From Sediminibacterium sp. KACHI17 (GTDB lineage: Bacteria > Bacteroidota > Bacteroidia > Chitinophagales > Chitinophagaceae): a stretch of 64,000 bases of DNA. The position numbers and the translations under genes are program-made. The notes below the pieces were generated by a model. It ran no database searches and was not told where the DNA came from. It was given only the letters and a program-made list of their open reading frames with translations. Positions 23,232 to 32,433 of this stretch are shown in pieces. Each line of letters opens with the position of its first letter. The stretch's first letter is position 1. The DNA lies in NCBI RefSeq assembly GCF_040362915.1, contig NZ_AP029612.1, positions 1,054,001 through 1,118,000 on the forward strand. The letters run 5' to 3'.

Positions 23232-26150
23232 TTAGAATACATTCCAGCCATAGCTTACATAGTACAATCCGCCAATTTGTGGGTTACCCCATCCGGTACG
23301 ATAGTAGTTATTGAAGATATTGGTACCGCCAATCTTGATCATAGATTTAGTAGCAGGTAATTTATAGCTCAATACTGCATCTACCGTTCTCATATATGGT
23401 ACTACACCTGTCCCGAAAGTACCTTCATACAGGAAAGAATTAGACCATCTGTATTGGATATTGAAACCATAACGCTTACCCTTACCAAAACCTGAGTTAT
23501 TCAGGGCAGCATTTACACGGTATTTTGGTGTGTTGAAATAAGATACAAATCCGGTTGGTACATCTCCGATTTCATCATGATAAATATTACCAGAGAAAGA
23601 GAAGTTACCTGGTAACAAGTATTCAACTGAAGCACCCCAACCTGAAGTCTTTACTTCACCCGGAGCGTTTACAGAAATGCTGTACGCGATTCTTGTATTT
23701 GCATTGAGTAAATCAGCAGGGTTGAACGTAGTAGCATTTCTTGATTGAATAGCTGTAACACCACTCAAGAAATCTTTATAACGACCCCAATATGCATATA
23801 CATCGATCAATAATTTCTGTGCAACAAGACCCTTATAACCTACTTCGAAAGATCTCATAGATTCAGGCTTGAATTCACCGAAAGTCTGTTGTTGTAACAG
23901 TGCAGGGTTTGGTGCACCCGCTAAAGCACTAGCTCCGAAAGCTTGCACACTTGCCAATGTGAAAACAGGGTTTGTGCTGAACTTGTAGAAATTACGTAAT
24001 TGAGGCAGACCTCCCAATAATCTGGTACCACCACCTACCGTTAAATTGATCCACTGATTTTGAGTGGTTGGGAAACGGTAAGCTGTTTGATAAGAGAAAC
24101 GGAGGTTATGATCTTTTGCCAATTTAACTACCGCTGATGCTCTTGGTGTAAAACGACCTTTGAAGTTGGTGTTTTTATCATATCTACCAGAAACGGTCAA
24201 CTTAAGTACATCATTAAAAAGACGCTGAGAAATTTGTGTATAAGCACCAAATTCATTGATTCTGATCACACCTGCAGTATCTGCAAATAAAGTACCTTCT
24301 GAATTCAGTACATATTGTTTAGCACTTACGCCGATCAACCAATCAGTATTTGTTTTAGCGAGACCAAGATCTTCAGTAAGATTGTATTGACCATCAAATA
24401 CTTTTAGTCTTGATCTGTCTAAGAATAAACCACCACCTTTAGAGATAGGAGTTCTTGCTACAGATTTGAACAATGGGTTGTTACCGATAAAGCCGGTTGG
24501 ACGACCTTGATCTGCAAATGCTCTTGCCAAATTGTTTGATGTATTAAAGTCCCCACCGCCGTCCATGAATGTTACATAAGTAGCAATGTATTGAGGATAC
24601 CAAGCCGAACTTGGTTTCCATGCTTCATTGAACAAACGAGTGGTAATAGTTGCGTTGAATGAGTTACCCGCATTTTCATGTGTAGAATAATAACGAGCAT
24701 ACCAGTTCTTATGTTTCAGTTCATACTTAAACTGAGCGATACGCAGGTCTTTTAATGAGTAACGATCGCTACCTGTATAAACAGTATTACCGGTTCCGAA
24801 ATAAGCATTGAAAGAAGCTTCAATTTTATCGGTCAGTTTGTAATGCAGGCCACCTGTTAATTTTACATTGACAGTAGTTGGATCCACCACATCACTTTCA
24901 TAATAACCGGTACGGCTAACAAACTGATTGCCCAATAAGTTTCTTGAAGGAGATGCACCATAAATCAATGGAGATACCCCTGCATTTACTAATGCACCCG
25001 CACCAGCAAGTGTCAAGAACTGATTGAACTGAGCCAAACGTGCACCCGGATTCGCTGCTAAGAAGCCATTGAAAGCGGCCAGTTGTCCTGAAGTAAGACC
25101 TGCAGCTGCAAATACCTGAGATGCGATCGCTGACATACTCAGCGATGTTTCATCTCCATAAAAGTTAACACCATCGTAGTTAGGATCGGTATTTCTGTCT
25201 CCCGGAATTTTGAATCCGTTAGGAGTACCAATGATACGAGAATAGTTTTCGCCCTGATTTGCCAACCAGTCTTGTGCTTGTACAAACTGAGCATTGATTT
25301 TGAAAGCAAACTTTTCTGTTACTTTCTTCGCCCAACGAAGACTCCAGTCATAAAAAGGAGCAGTAGGACGTTGCTTTGAGTCAATATGATTCACCCCTTG
25401 CTTGATCTGGAAACTCAATCCCTGATATTTGAAAGGGTTTTTACTATTGATCAATACAGTACCATTCATACCACCCGGACCATACAGTGCTGAAGAGGCA
25501 CCGGGAAGTAATTCCATATTTTCAACATCCAATTCACTTAAACCGATCACGTTACCAACGGAGAAGTTCAAGCCAGGAGCTTGGTTATCCATTCCATCCA
25601 CGATCTGGTTCAAACGAGTGTTACCACTACTATTAAACCCACGTGTACCCACACTTCTGAATGTAAGACTCGCAGCTACAACGTCAACACCTTTCAGGTT
25701 GGTCAACATGTCATAATAGTTCGCTTGCGGAGTACTTCTGATCGCAGCAGTACTGATTCTTTCAATAGAAACCGGAGATTCCAGAATACGTTCCGGAACC
25801 CTTGATGCTGCAACTACAACTTCATCCCCCAATGTAAAAGCAGGAGTCAGATCCACATTTACAACTTCATTGTTACCTTTTACAGTAACTTCTTTGCTTG
25901 AATAACCAACAGAAGATATCACCAAAGTGAACGGTGGTTTCTGAACGGTAGTAAAACGAAAATTACCTTTATCGTCAGTAAAGGTTCCAACTGTTCCTCC
26001 TTTGATAGTGACAGAGATAGCAGAAAGCGCTTCCTTGGAGCTGGCATTTTTTACACTACCGGAAACGGTAGTTGTCTGTTGTGCCATAACAGGGATAGTA
26101 ATGGCAGAGGCTAGGGCCACAGACAGACATTTACTGTAGAATCTTCTCAT
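23232..26150 (-). CDS. TonB-dependent receptor with carboxypeptidase-regulatory-like domain
   Basis: A 972-residue outer-membrane receptor with signal peptide (residues 1-23, VMAQQ), an N-terminal CarbopepD_reg_2 beta-sandwich (about 26-110, VSGSVKNASSKEALSAISV), plug domain with GTRGFNSSGNTRLNQIVDG and ALYGPGGMNG, and a barrel ending in YYVSYGWNVF. The architecture is that of Bacteroidota nutrient receptors, but no SusD partner lies beside it, so it is not a typical polysaccharide locus. Substrate unknown. It is divergent from purC (144 bases between starts) and has its own terminator. Confidence 0.92.
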   Translation of the reverse strand: MRRFYSKCLSVALASAITIPVMAQQTTTVSGSVKNASSKEALSAISVTIKGGTVGTFTDDKGNFRFTTVQKPPFTLVISSVGYSSKEVTVKGNNEVVNVDLTPAFTLGDEVVVAASRVPERILESPVSIERISTAAIRSTPQANYYDMLTNLKGVDVVAASLTFRSVGTRGFNSSGNTRLNQIVDGMDNQAPGLNFSVGNVIGLSELDVENMELLPGASSALYGPGGMNGTVLINSKNPFKYQGLSFQIKQGVNHIDSKQRPTAPFYDWSLRWAKKVTEKFAFKINAQFVQAQDWLANQGENYSRIIGTPNGFKIPGDRNTDPNYDGVNFYGDETSLSMSAIASQVFAAAGLTSGQLAAFNGFLAANPGARLAQFNQFLTLAGAGALVNAGVSPLIYGASPSRNLLGNQFVSRTGYYESDVVDPTTVNVKLTGGLHYKLTDKIEASFNAYFGTGNTVYTGSDRYSLKDLRIAQFKYELKHKNWYARYYSTHENAGNSFNATITTRLFNEAWKPSSAWYPQYIATYVTFMDGGGDFNTSNNLARAFADQGRPTGFIGNNPLFKSVARTPISKGGGLFLDRSRLKVFDGQYNLTEDLGLAKTNTDWLIGVSAKQYVLNSEGTLFADTAGVIRINEFGAYTQISQRLFNDVLKLTVSGRYDKNTNFKGRFTPRASAVVKLAKDHNLRFSYQTAYRFPTTQNQWINLTVGGGTRLLGGLPQLRNFYKFSTNPVFTLASVQAFGASALAGAPNPALLQQQTFGEFKPESMRSFEVGYKGLVAQKLLIDVYAYWGRYKDFLSGVTAIQSRNATTFNPADLLNANTRIAYSISVNAPGEVKTSGWGASVEYLLPGNFSFSGNIYHDEIGDVPTGFVSYFNTPKYRVNAALNNSGFGKGKRYGFNIQYRWSNSFLYEGTFGTGVVPYMRTVDAVLSYKLPATKSMIKIGGTNIFNNYYRTGWGNPQIGGLYYVSYGWNVF

Positions 26151-26294
26151 ATTGGCAAGATTTAGTTATTATAGAGCAAAATAGCAATTGTTAGTTTTAT
26201 CTGAAAATTTAATTTGTCCACAAAATCAATGCTTTGTTAAGAAAAACGAATGGTATTCAGCTTTATTATTCAATGCACTGGCTAATTTTACGCC

Positions 26295-27227
26295 ATGAAG
26301 AGCCTCCAGTTCCCTCAGCAGACAAATGTTTATCATGGAAAAGTAAGAGATGTATACACCATTGGTCAGGATTGGCTGGTAATGGTAGCCAGTAATCGCA
26401 TATCTGCTTTTGATGTAATATTACCCAAACCCATCCCTTATAAAGGGCAGGTCTTAAATCAAATTGCGGCTTTTATGCTGGAGGCTACGAAGGATATCTG
26501 CCCGAACTGGCTCGTTGATGTACCCGCCGCCAATGTATCCATCGGCAAAAAATGCACCCCTTATAAAATCGAGATGGTAGTAAGAGGCAATGTTGTAGGA
26601 CATGCCTGGCGCACGTACAGCTCCGGTCAAAGAACACTTTGCGGAGTTACCATGCCTGAAGGGTTGAAAGAAAATGATTTTTTCCCATCACCTATTATCA
26701 CCCCTTCCACCAAAGCAGCGGAGGGACATGATGAAGACATCTCCAAAGAAGAGATCATTCGCCAGGGATTGGTGAGTGCTGCAGACTGGGAGGTACTCGA
26801 ATCATATGCCTTACAATTGTTTGCTCGAGGCAAAGAAATTGCTGCACGTCGAGGATTGATACTCGCTGACACGAAATATGAATTCGGCAAGATCGGTGAT
26901 ACCATTTATTTAATGGATGAAGTACATACACCGGATTCTTCACGCTACTTCTATGCAGATGGATTTGAACAAAGACAAGCCAGCGGCGAAAAACAAAAAC
27001 AACTGAGCAAGGAATTTGTAAGAGAATGGCTGATCGCCAATAATTTCATGGGCAAAGAAGGACAATCTGTTCCTGAAATGTCTGATGAATGGATTGACAC
27101 CATCAGCAAAAGATATATAGAACTATTCGAAAAAGTAACCGGTAAAACCTTTATCCCCGAACAACCCTCTGATGATGAAATCGTGACCTTGGTGTCAGAG
27201 GCATTGAATAAGATCGGGGCAAAGTAG
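26295..27227 (+). CDS. purC: phosphoribosylaminoimidazole-succinocarboxamide synthase
   Basis: SAICAR synthase of purine biosynthesis: ligates aspartate to CAIR with ATP. 310 residues, the longer class of PurC. Visible motifs: KVRDVYTIG near residues 17-25, [16 protein letters not shown], the aspartate/CAIR-site stretch [19 protein letters not shown] and the ADTKYEFG and [11 protein letters not shown] segments. TAATTTTA at 26283-26290 resembles a -7 box with one mismatch and ends only four bases before the ATG. The stop TAG begins a short heptad array shared with the convergent trhO gene. Confidence 0.97.
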   Translation: MKSLQFPQQTNVYHGKVRDVYTIGQDWLVMVASNRISAFDVILPKPIPYKGQVLNQIAAFMLEATKDICPNWLVDVPAANVSIGKKCTPYKIEMVVRGNVVGHAWRTYSSGQRTLCGVTMPEGLKENDFFPSPIITPSTKAAEGHDEDISKEEIIRQGLVSAADWEVLESYALQLFARGKEIAARRGLILADTKYEFGKIGDTIYLMDEVHTPDSSRYFYADGFEQRQASGEKQKQLSKEFVREWLIANNFMGKEGQSVPEMSDEWIDTISKRYIELFEKVTGKTFIPEQPSDDEIVTLVSEALNKIGAK

Positions 27228-27254
27228 TGAATGGTGAATAGTGAATGGTGACTA
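27225..27254. repeat. minimal heptad array filling the purC-trhO gap
   Basis: The whole 24-base space between the two stop codons consists of the heptads TGAATGG, TGAATAG, TGAATGG and the start of a fourth (TGA), in register with the purC stop (AAAGTAG) and ending in the complement of the trhO stop. The vocabulary is the same as after fdx, 21 kb away. Confidence 0.8.
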
Positions 27255-28286
27255 CTCCCCCAACCTCGGCCTCAACCTCACCCTACTTTTATTGAAAATA
27301 TTTTGTCCGTTCTCAATGCCTTTGCGTAATTCTTTTTGGCGCTCTACGGGCATGTGTATGGTGTCTTTGCATTCCTGACTGCAACAGCCTTCATAAGCAG
27401 CAGCGCAGCTTTCACATTGTATGAATAACAGATGGCAACCATTGTTTTTACAGTTGGTATGTGTATCAGCCGGCTTCCCACATTGGTGACATTTTGCGAT
27501 CACATCTTCAGTGATACGTTCACCTAAACGATTGTCAAAAACAAAGTTCTTTCCAATGAATTTGCTTTCCAATCCGTTCTCTTTTGCCTGTCGTGCATAA
27601 TTGATGATACCACCCTCCAGATGAAAAACATTCTTAAATCCTTTGTGCAACATGTAAGCACTTGCTTTTTCACATCGAATTCCACCGGTACAATACATGA
27701 TAATGTTCTTGTCTTCATTTCCCTTCATCATATCTACCGCCATCGGCAATTGATCTCTGAAAGTATCGGATGGAACTTCTTTCGCATTCACAAAATGACC
27801 CACTTCATATTCGTAATGATTACGCATATCGATCACGATCGTATCCGGCTGTTTCAGCAATTCATTCATTTGTTCAGCATTCACATAACGTCCTTTTCTT
27901 TCCATGCTGAAATCAGGATCATCAATACCATCCGCCACGATCTTATCACGCACTTTGATCTTTAGCACCCAGAAACTTTTTCCATCATCATCAACTGCTA
28001 TATTGAGACGAAGTCCATTCAGTGGTTCAATACCATATAAAAAACTTTTGAATGCTTCCATATAGTGCTCTGGCACACTGATCTGCGCATTGATCCCTTC
28101 TTTTGCCACATAGATTCTGCCAAAGACCCCTAAAGCATTCAATTGCTTATACAAGTGATCTCTGAACTCTTGCGGATTCTTAATCGGAAAATACTGGTAG
28201 AAACTAATGGTGACACGATGGAAAGTCTCTTCCATCAAACGTTGCTTCAACTCTTCGTTGGATACACGGTTGTGTAAAACAGGCAT
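27252..28286 (-). CDS. trhO: tRNA uridine(34) hydroxylase, rhodanese family
   Basis: Oxygen-dependent enzyme that makes 5-hydroxyuridine at the wobble position of tRNAs. Three parts are visible: an N-terminal acylphosphatase-like domain ([19 protein letters not shown] to [15 protein letters not shown]), a rhodanese domain with catalytic cysteine in [12 protein letters not shown], and a C-terminal cysteine-rich segment ([16 protein letters not shown], then [16 protein letters not shown]) that probably binds zinc. The ATG at 28286 (MPVLHN) is preferred over a TTG three codons upstream. It converges on purC. Confidence 0.92.
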   Translation of the reverse strand: MPVLHNRVSNEELKQRLMEETFHRVTISFYQYFPIKNPQEFRDHLYKQLNALGVFGRIYVAKEGINAQISVPEHYMEAFKSFLYGIEPLNGLRLNIAVDDDGKSFWVLKIKVRDKIVADGIDDPDFSMERKGRYVNAEQMNELLKQPDTIVIDMRNHYEYEVGHFVNAKEVPSDTFRDQLPMAVDMMKGNEDKNIIMYCTGGIRCEKASAYMLHKGFKNVFHLEGGIINYARQAKENGLESKFIGKNFVFDNRLGERITEDVIAKCHQCGKPADTHTNCKNNGCHLLFIQCESCAAAYEGCCSQECKDTIHMPVERQKELRKGIENGQNIFNKSRVRLRPRLGE

Positions 28287-28404
28287 AATTTTCAAATTTC
28301 AGCCCCATCTCTTCTCGTTTAAAACGAGCCGAAACAGGATCCATGAACAATGGAACCACTTGCAGGGTGGTCAAAATCGGTGCGAAGATAAGAGGATATT
28401 TCTA

Positions 28405-28475
28405 ATGTCAGATGGCAGATCTCAGATGTAAAATATATCTGACATCTGCCATCTGAGATCTGCCATAAAATTGTA
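28405..28475. repeat. CAGATGG-type heptad inverted repeat after the TPR lipoprotein gene
   Basis: On the minus strand, starting about 14 bases past the TAA stop, the words CAGATCT, CAGATGG, CAGATGT, CAGATAT follow in register after TTTATGG. An inverted copy gives 15-base perfect arms (28414-28428 and 28450-28464). The words fit the NNNATRG class with a fixed CAG start. This is the last array before the repeat-free part of the window. Confidence 0.85.
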
Positions 28476-29423
28476 TTACTTTTTATAGTACCTCACATAA
28501 TCAGCCTCAGATGCAATATAGCCGAAGGATGCCCATACTTTTCCTTTTAGTATTTGTTCATAGTAGGTCTTTGCTTTTTCTGTTTCACCATTGTATCGGT
28601 ACCAGTTGGCTACACCGTATGTCACTGCATCATTACTCGTGACACTACCGTTTACCATCAAAACGGAATCAACAGGAAGTAATCCTTTGTATAACAAGCA
28701 TAACTTTTGATACGCATTGTTTTCAATAATCTTCATCTCCTTTTGTATCGGACTTAGGATGCGTTGTGCTGCGGAATCATTGCCTGTCATTCTATACACC
28801 ATGTATAACCAATGAGTGGTTGATACCAGTTTATCATCGTTCTCCGATTCTTTCACCGCTCTCTCATAAACAGGCAACGCTTTTGACAGATCATTTTTCA
28901 GATAATATGCCAAACCCAAATGATACCAAATATTAGAGTGTAATGAACTGATAGGAATGTTCAGTGCATTAGGTTGTCCATCAGGTTCTATCTCGTCTTT
29001 CTTTCCTTGAATCAATGTTGCTGCTTTTTCAAGATCTGCAATAGCCCGATCAAATTCGCGGATTGAAATATAGCGATGTCCACGATGACGATACATCCTT
29101 GCATCCTGAGGAAATTTTTCAATCCCTTCTGAGAAAATCGTGATCGCTTTTCTGAAATCACCTTTGTATCCTGCCCATCGACCGTACCAGATGATTTTAT
29201 CTGCATCACCAGGAGATGCTTCATACGCGAGGCGGGCACTGTCAAACTTCAGCAAAACATTCTCATAAGGTGAATGGGGATACAAAGTATCTCCCATCAA
29301 AGAAACAGCCTGGGCACTATCGGATAAAGGTGTAAATAGAAGATCCGTATCCGTTTTTGATACTTGTTTACAACCGAATAGAAATGTAACTGCAAATAAT
29401 AAAAAGCAATCCCTTTTTTTCAT
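28476..29423 (-). CDS. tetratricopeptide-repeat lipoprotein
   Basis: A 315-residue protein with a lipoprotein signal (lipobox LFGC, Cys18). TPR-like helical pairs follow: DFRKAITIFSEGIEKFPQDARMYRHRG, then EFDRAIADLEKAATLI, SKALPVYERAVKES and EKAKTYYEQIL. It is likely anchored in the inner leaflet of the outer membrane or the periplasmic face of the inner membrane and mediates protein contacts. The specific role is unknown. The DUF5686 gene lies 65 bases upstream on the same strand. Confidence 0.82.
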   Translation of the reverse strand: MKKRDCFLLFAVTFLFGCKQVSKTDTDLLFTPLSDSAQAVSLMGDTLYPHSPYENVLLKFDSARLAYEASPGDADKIIWYGRWAGYKGDFRKAITIFSEGIEKFPQDARMYRHRGHRYISIREFDRAIADLEKAATLIQGKKDEIEPDGQPNALNIPISSLHSNIWYHLGLAYYLKNDLSKALPVYERAVKESENDDKLVSTTHWLYMVYRMTGNDSAAQRILSPIQKEMKIIENNAYQKLCLLYKGLLPVDSVLMVNGSVTSNDAVTYGVANWYRYNGETEKAKTYYEQILKGKVWASFGYIASEADYVRYYKK

Positions 29424-29488
29424 GATGGTGCGTGTAAGGATGAATAGGAAAGATAAAACATCCTGCTATCCTTTCAAACACTTATTCA

Positions 29489-31957
29489 TCAGTCATCGTT
29501 CCTGCTCTCCAGAAAAAAAGGAACAGTGATCCTGATACCGGTTGGTGATGGACCGTTCGTTTCATATCCCTTTACAAAATCTACTCGCATGATTTTTAGT
29601 ATGTTCTCCAATCCGACAAAAGCTTCGTAATAATTTTTACCTTTTTGTGTGTGCAATAGATTGGCACCTGTTACAAGAAACCAATTGAGTTTTTTGAAAC
29701 CCGGTATTTTATTGGTCAACAATCCATTCAAATGATATTCCACATGTCCGGTAACAAAAAGTTTTGACGTGTTACTATACCGGTAATAAGGTGCAAGCTG
29801 AAATCCGGATAAAGGATCATTCGCTAAAACAGTTTGGTTACCCAGCACATGCTGATAGTCTGGTATGAATACTTGTTTTGCATTCAGGAATCCACCAACC
29901 GTTGCACGATAGCTGAATGCACCACCCAATTTCATATCCAGATCATCGGTGATGGTCAAACGCCATTTGGTAAAGTCTGCATCACTTCCAAAAAGACCTT
30001 TGATACCTTGTGTGATTGCCAAATTGAAGTTGGGATAATCAGATCCGATTCCGATTTTGCGATCAGGAAGTTCTATGTATTTACCACCGGGACGCCAATT
30101 CAAAGAAGCGGTCAGCGTTGTTGCCTGATTTCTCGGCATAACTGTATTGGTAAGTTCAACCGGATAATTAGGCGTAAAAACTCTTCCTGCTATATTTTTC
30201 CAGCTCACAGGATCAGCTAAATTATTCAACCCAAATCGATCCTGAAACTGCAAACTCCAGGCAGCAGTTAATCCATTTCCGATACCTGCTGAATGTGCGA
30301 TCCTAAAGAAATTCGCTTCATAGATCTTTAGATGATTATTCTCGTACAAAAGAGTTGTGTACGTATTGATCCTGGATGTAATAGGCTGCGCATTGTTATA
30401 TTGAAACACTCTTCTACCGGCTGCGAAACTGAAATTATTAAAATACTTTTTCCCGAAATTATAACGGGCTGTCACATGACTATTAAAATGTTGGTTTGCA
30501 AAACCATATCGGAAATAAGGTGTGATTTGTAACGATTTTCTACCCTCATAATTTTTACGCCATGTTGGCGAGAAGTGCAGTACCCCACCTTCTACCGTAT
30601 TATAGTTCAGTGTATTGATCAGTGGATCAAAATTGATGAATGTTTTCTTTTTCTGCTTACTGATCGATTGTCCGGTAAGCAATAATCCGCTGATCGAAAA
30701 CTTGTTTCTTTTTCGGTCAATAGAATCGAGATACTTGGGATCTTTTCGTATTTGCTCCAGGCTATCTTTCTTTTTATAATCAAGCGCTTCCTCGCTCAAT
30801 AAAGGGAGTGGTCGAATACTATCCCAATAAGTCATCGGTTTTTTATTGGCACTATCGTATACTTTAATGATCGTATTATCAAAATACTTTTTGGCAAATA
30901 CCGGATTCAAATCAAAGCGATCATAGACCTGAACAAAACTTCCAAAAAAATCAAAGCCAAATAATTTACCGGAAGGATAGATCACCTGATTTTTTATGAC
31001 CCAAAGATTGGAGGCAGGAACATACAGTTGTTCAATGGTCAGCGTATCCAATAATTGCATTTGCTGATCTCTTACCAAATTCAATCGTAAACTATGAATG
31101 CGCCATTCATTTTCGATGATATTGATATAGCCATGAAAAAGGGGCTCATATTTTCTACGCGGGATCACTTTGATTCTACTGATCTCTACCCCATTTTCAT
31201 AAAATGTTCCTTCAAACTTATATCGGTAAAAACTGATCGCATTGGTTGCGATCGGGGAAATAAACCCTCTGGGATTCAGGTTCTCTCCTACTTGTATGGT
31301 ATTATTATAAAATGAAATGATTTGCGGACTACTAAACCCAAATGCATCACTTCTGCCACTCACTTTGTTTGAGAGCACTTCTATCTTTTCATTCTTTGGT
31401 TCTTCAACAGAATACTTGGCAATGGTTTCTGAGAGGAATAGCATTTTTCTTTTACTGGTATCCCCATCCTCAAAATCTACTTTCTGACCAAACAATCGTT
31501 TGGGATAATCACGCAATTGCAATTGTCCTTTTAGATATACATCCGCAGTAAATTTTTTGATTTCCTTCTGATGATAGGTTCTTTTCTCAATTGCTTTTCG
31601 GATAATCGCATATGCAGGATCTTCCCCTGCAGAATTCACCATTACTTCCTGTAGATTATATTGTTGCTGCTCTAACTGAAAATCTATCACCTGATTCACT
31701 CCTCGTTCTACAACGATCTTTTTTTCGGTTGATCGATAGCCTATGTATTGACAAACCAATGTGTAACTCCCGGGAGCCAATTGAATACTATAATATCCCT
31801 TACTATTTGCAGAAACACCTTGTGTGGTGCCTCTTACCAGCACAGAAGAAAAAGGTAAAACTTCTTTATTCAGATCTGTGATCGTTCCCGTGATCGTTTG
31901 TGCTTTAACATCGATCAGCGTTACAATCAAAATAATTGCGGATAAAATTGCTCTCAT
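29489..31957 (-). CDS. DUF5686 and carboxypeptidase-regulatory-like domain outer-membrane protein
   Basis: An 822-residue exported protein: signal peptide (1-19, VKAQT), a carboxypeptidase-regulatory-like domain (TITGTITDLNKEVLPFSSV to about residue 95), then the DUF5686 region typical of Bacteroidota, with Tyr/Phe-rich alternation and a barrel-like C-terminus ending in ITVPFFLESRNDD. The TPR lipoprotein follows downstream and the two may form an envelope pair. The function of DUF5686 proteins is not established. A TATTTTCG box with one mismatch to the promoter consensus lies about 20 bases before the start. Confidence 0.85.
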   Translation of the reverse strand: MRAILSAIILIVTLIDVKAQTITGTITDLNKEVLPFSSVLVRGTTQGVSANSKGYYSIQLAPGSYTLVCQYIGYRSTEKKIVVERGVNQVIDFQLEQQQYNLQEVMVNSAGEDPAYAIIRKAIEKRTYHQKEIKKFTADVYLKGQLQLRDYPKRLFGQKVDFEDGDTSKRKMLFLSETIAKYSVEEPKNEKIEVLSNKVSGRSDAFGFSSPQIISFYNNTIQVGENLNPRGFISPIATNAISFYRYKFEGTFYENGVEISRIKVIPRRKYEPLFHGYINIIENEWRIHSLRLNLVRDQQMQLLDTLTIEQLYVPASNLWVIKNQVIYPSGKLFGFDFFGSFVQVYDRFDLNPVFAKKYFDNTIIKVYDSANKKPMTYWDSIRPLPLLSEEALDYKKKDSLEQIRKDPKYLDSIDRKRNKFSISGLLLTGQSISKQKKKTFINFDPLINTLNYNTVEGGVLHFSPTWRKNYEGRKSLQITPYFRYGFANQHFNSHVTARYNFGKKYFNNFSFAAGRRVFQYNNAQPITSRINTYTTLLYENNHLKIYEANFFRIAHSAGIGNGLTAAWSLQFQDRFGLNNLADPVSWKNIAGRVFTPNYPVELTNTVMPRNQATTLTASLNWRPGGKYIELPDRKIGIGSDYPNFNLAITQGIKGLFGSDADFTKWRLTITDDLDMKLGGAFSYRATVGGFLNAKQVFIPDYQHVLGNQTVLANDPLSGFQLAPYYRYSNTSKLFVTGHVEYHLNGLLTNKIPGFKKLNWFLVTGANLLHTQKGKNYYEAFVGLENILKIMRVDFVKGYETNGPSPTGIRITVPFFLESRNDD

Positions 31958-32007
31958 ACAGGTTAAGTTCTAACGAAAATAAGTAGCACTGATCCCTTAT
32001 TCATTAC

Positions 32008-32031
32008 AAAAAGCCCCAATTAAGGGGCTTT
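32008..32031 (-). terminator. intrinsic terminator after the small membrane-protein gene
   Basis: AAAGCCCC (32010-32017) pairs with GGGGCTTT (32024-32031) around a 6-base loop, followed on the minus strand by TTTTT. It lies about 40 bases past the stop at 32070. Confidence 0.85.
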
Positions 32032-32069
32032 AACTAAATATTAATGAAAAAGTCAGCTCAGTATTCAAG

Positions 32070-32423
32070 CTACTTGTTCGTTTGACGAAGATAGCTACCT
32101 GTAAGCGCAGCCAAACCGGATACCAGTCCACCAATAACTCCGGTCAATAATATCAATACAATATAAGATCCGCCTAATGGTAGTATCTGAGCTACTTTGG
32201 TAGCCAGCAAATGTTCATTGGCGCTATCCTTTAGCAATGCCAAGATTGACCATAACAAGAATAATCCGGTGAACCCAGCCAGAAAAGCTCTTCCCGCTTT
32301 CTGATGAATGGTCACTGCTACGATCAAAGAAGTGATGGAGAAAGTCCACCAAGGTAACATGCCATACAAGCCGGCAGCAAATGCCAATAATGCGGTTAAT
32401 ATTACAGCAGATAAAAATTTCAT
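32070..32423 (-). CDS. small integral membrane protein, unknown function
   Basis: A 117-residue protein with four predicted membrane segments (about residues 3-20, 25-40, 48-66 and 82-110) and short polar links; it ends SYLRQTNK. I recognise no family. It starts 10 bases after the stop of the penicillin acylase gene on the same strand and is followed by a terminator, so it is the last gene of that operon. It could assist the acylase or be unrelated. Confidence 0.75.
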   Translation of the reverse strand: MKFLSAVILTALLAFAAGLYGMLPWWTFSITSLIVAVTIHQKAGRAFLAGFTGLFLLWSILALLKDSANEHLLATKVAQILPLGGSYIVLILLTGVIGGLVSGLAALTGSYLRQTNK

Positions 32424-32433
32424 TGCATCAGAT

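Noticed and set aside
22051-26150. Sus-like polysaccharide utilisation locus around the large TonB receptor
   Set aside because: No SusD-like lipoprotein, glycoside hydrolase or anti-sigma gene is adjacent; neighbours are pdhB and purC.
1555-28475. CRISPR array interpretation of the short repeats
   Set aside because: Units are 7-8 bases with no spacers, positions follow gene ends, and no cas gene is present.
1555-28475. Sequencing or assembly artefact as an explanation for the arrays
   Set aside because: Words differ between loci, flanking genes are intact, and arrays follow consistent orientation rules. Collapse of identical copies could still affect unit counts.
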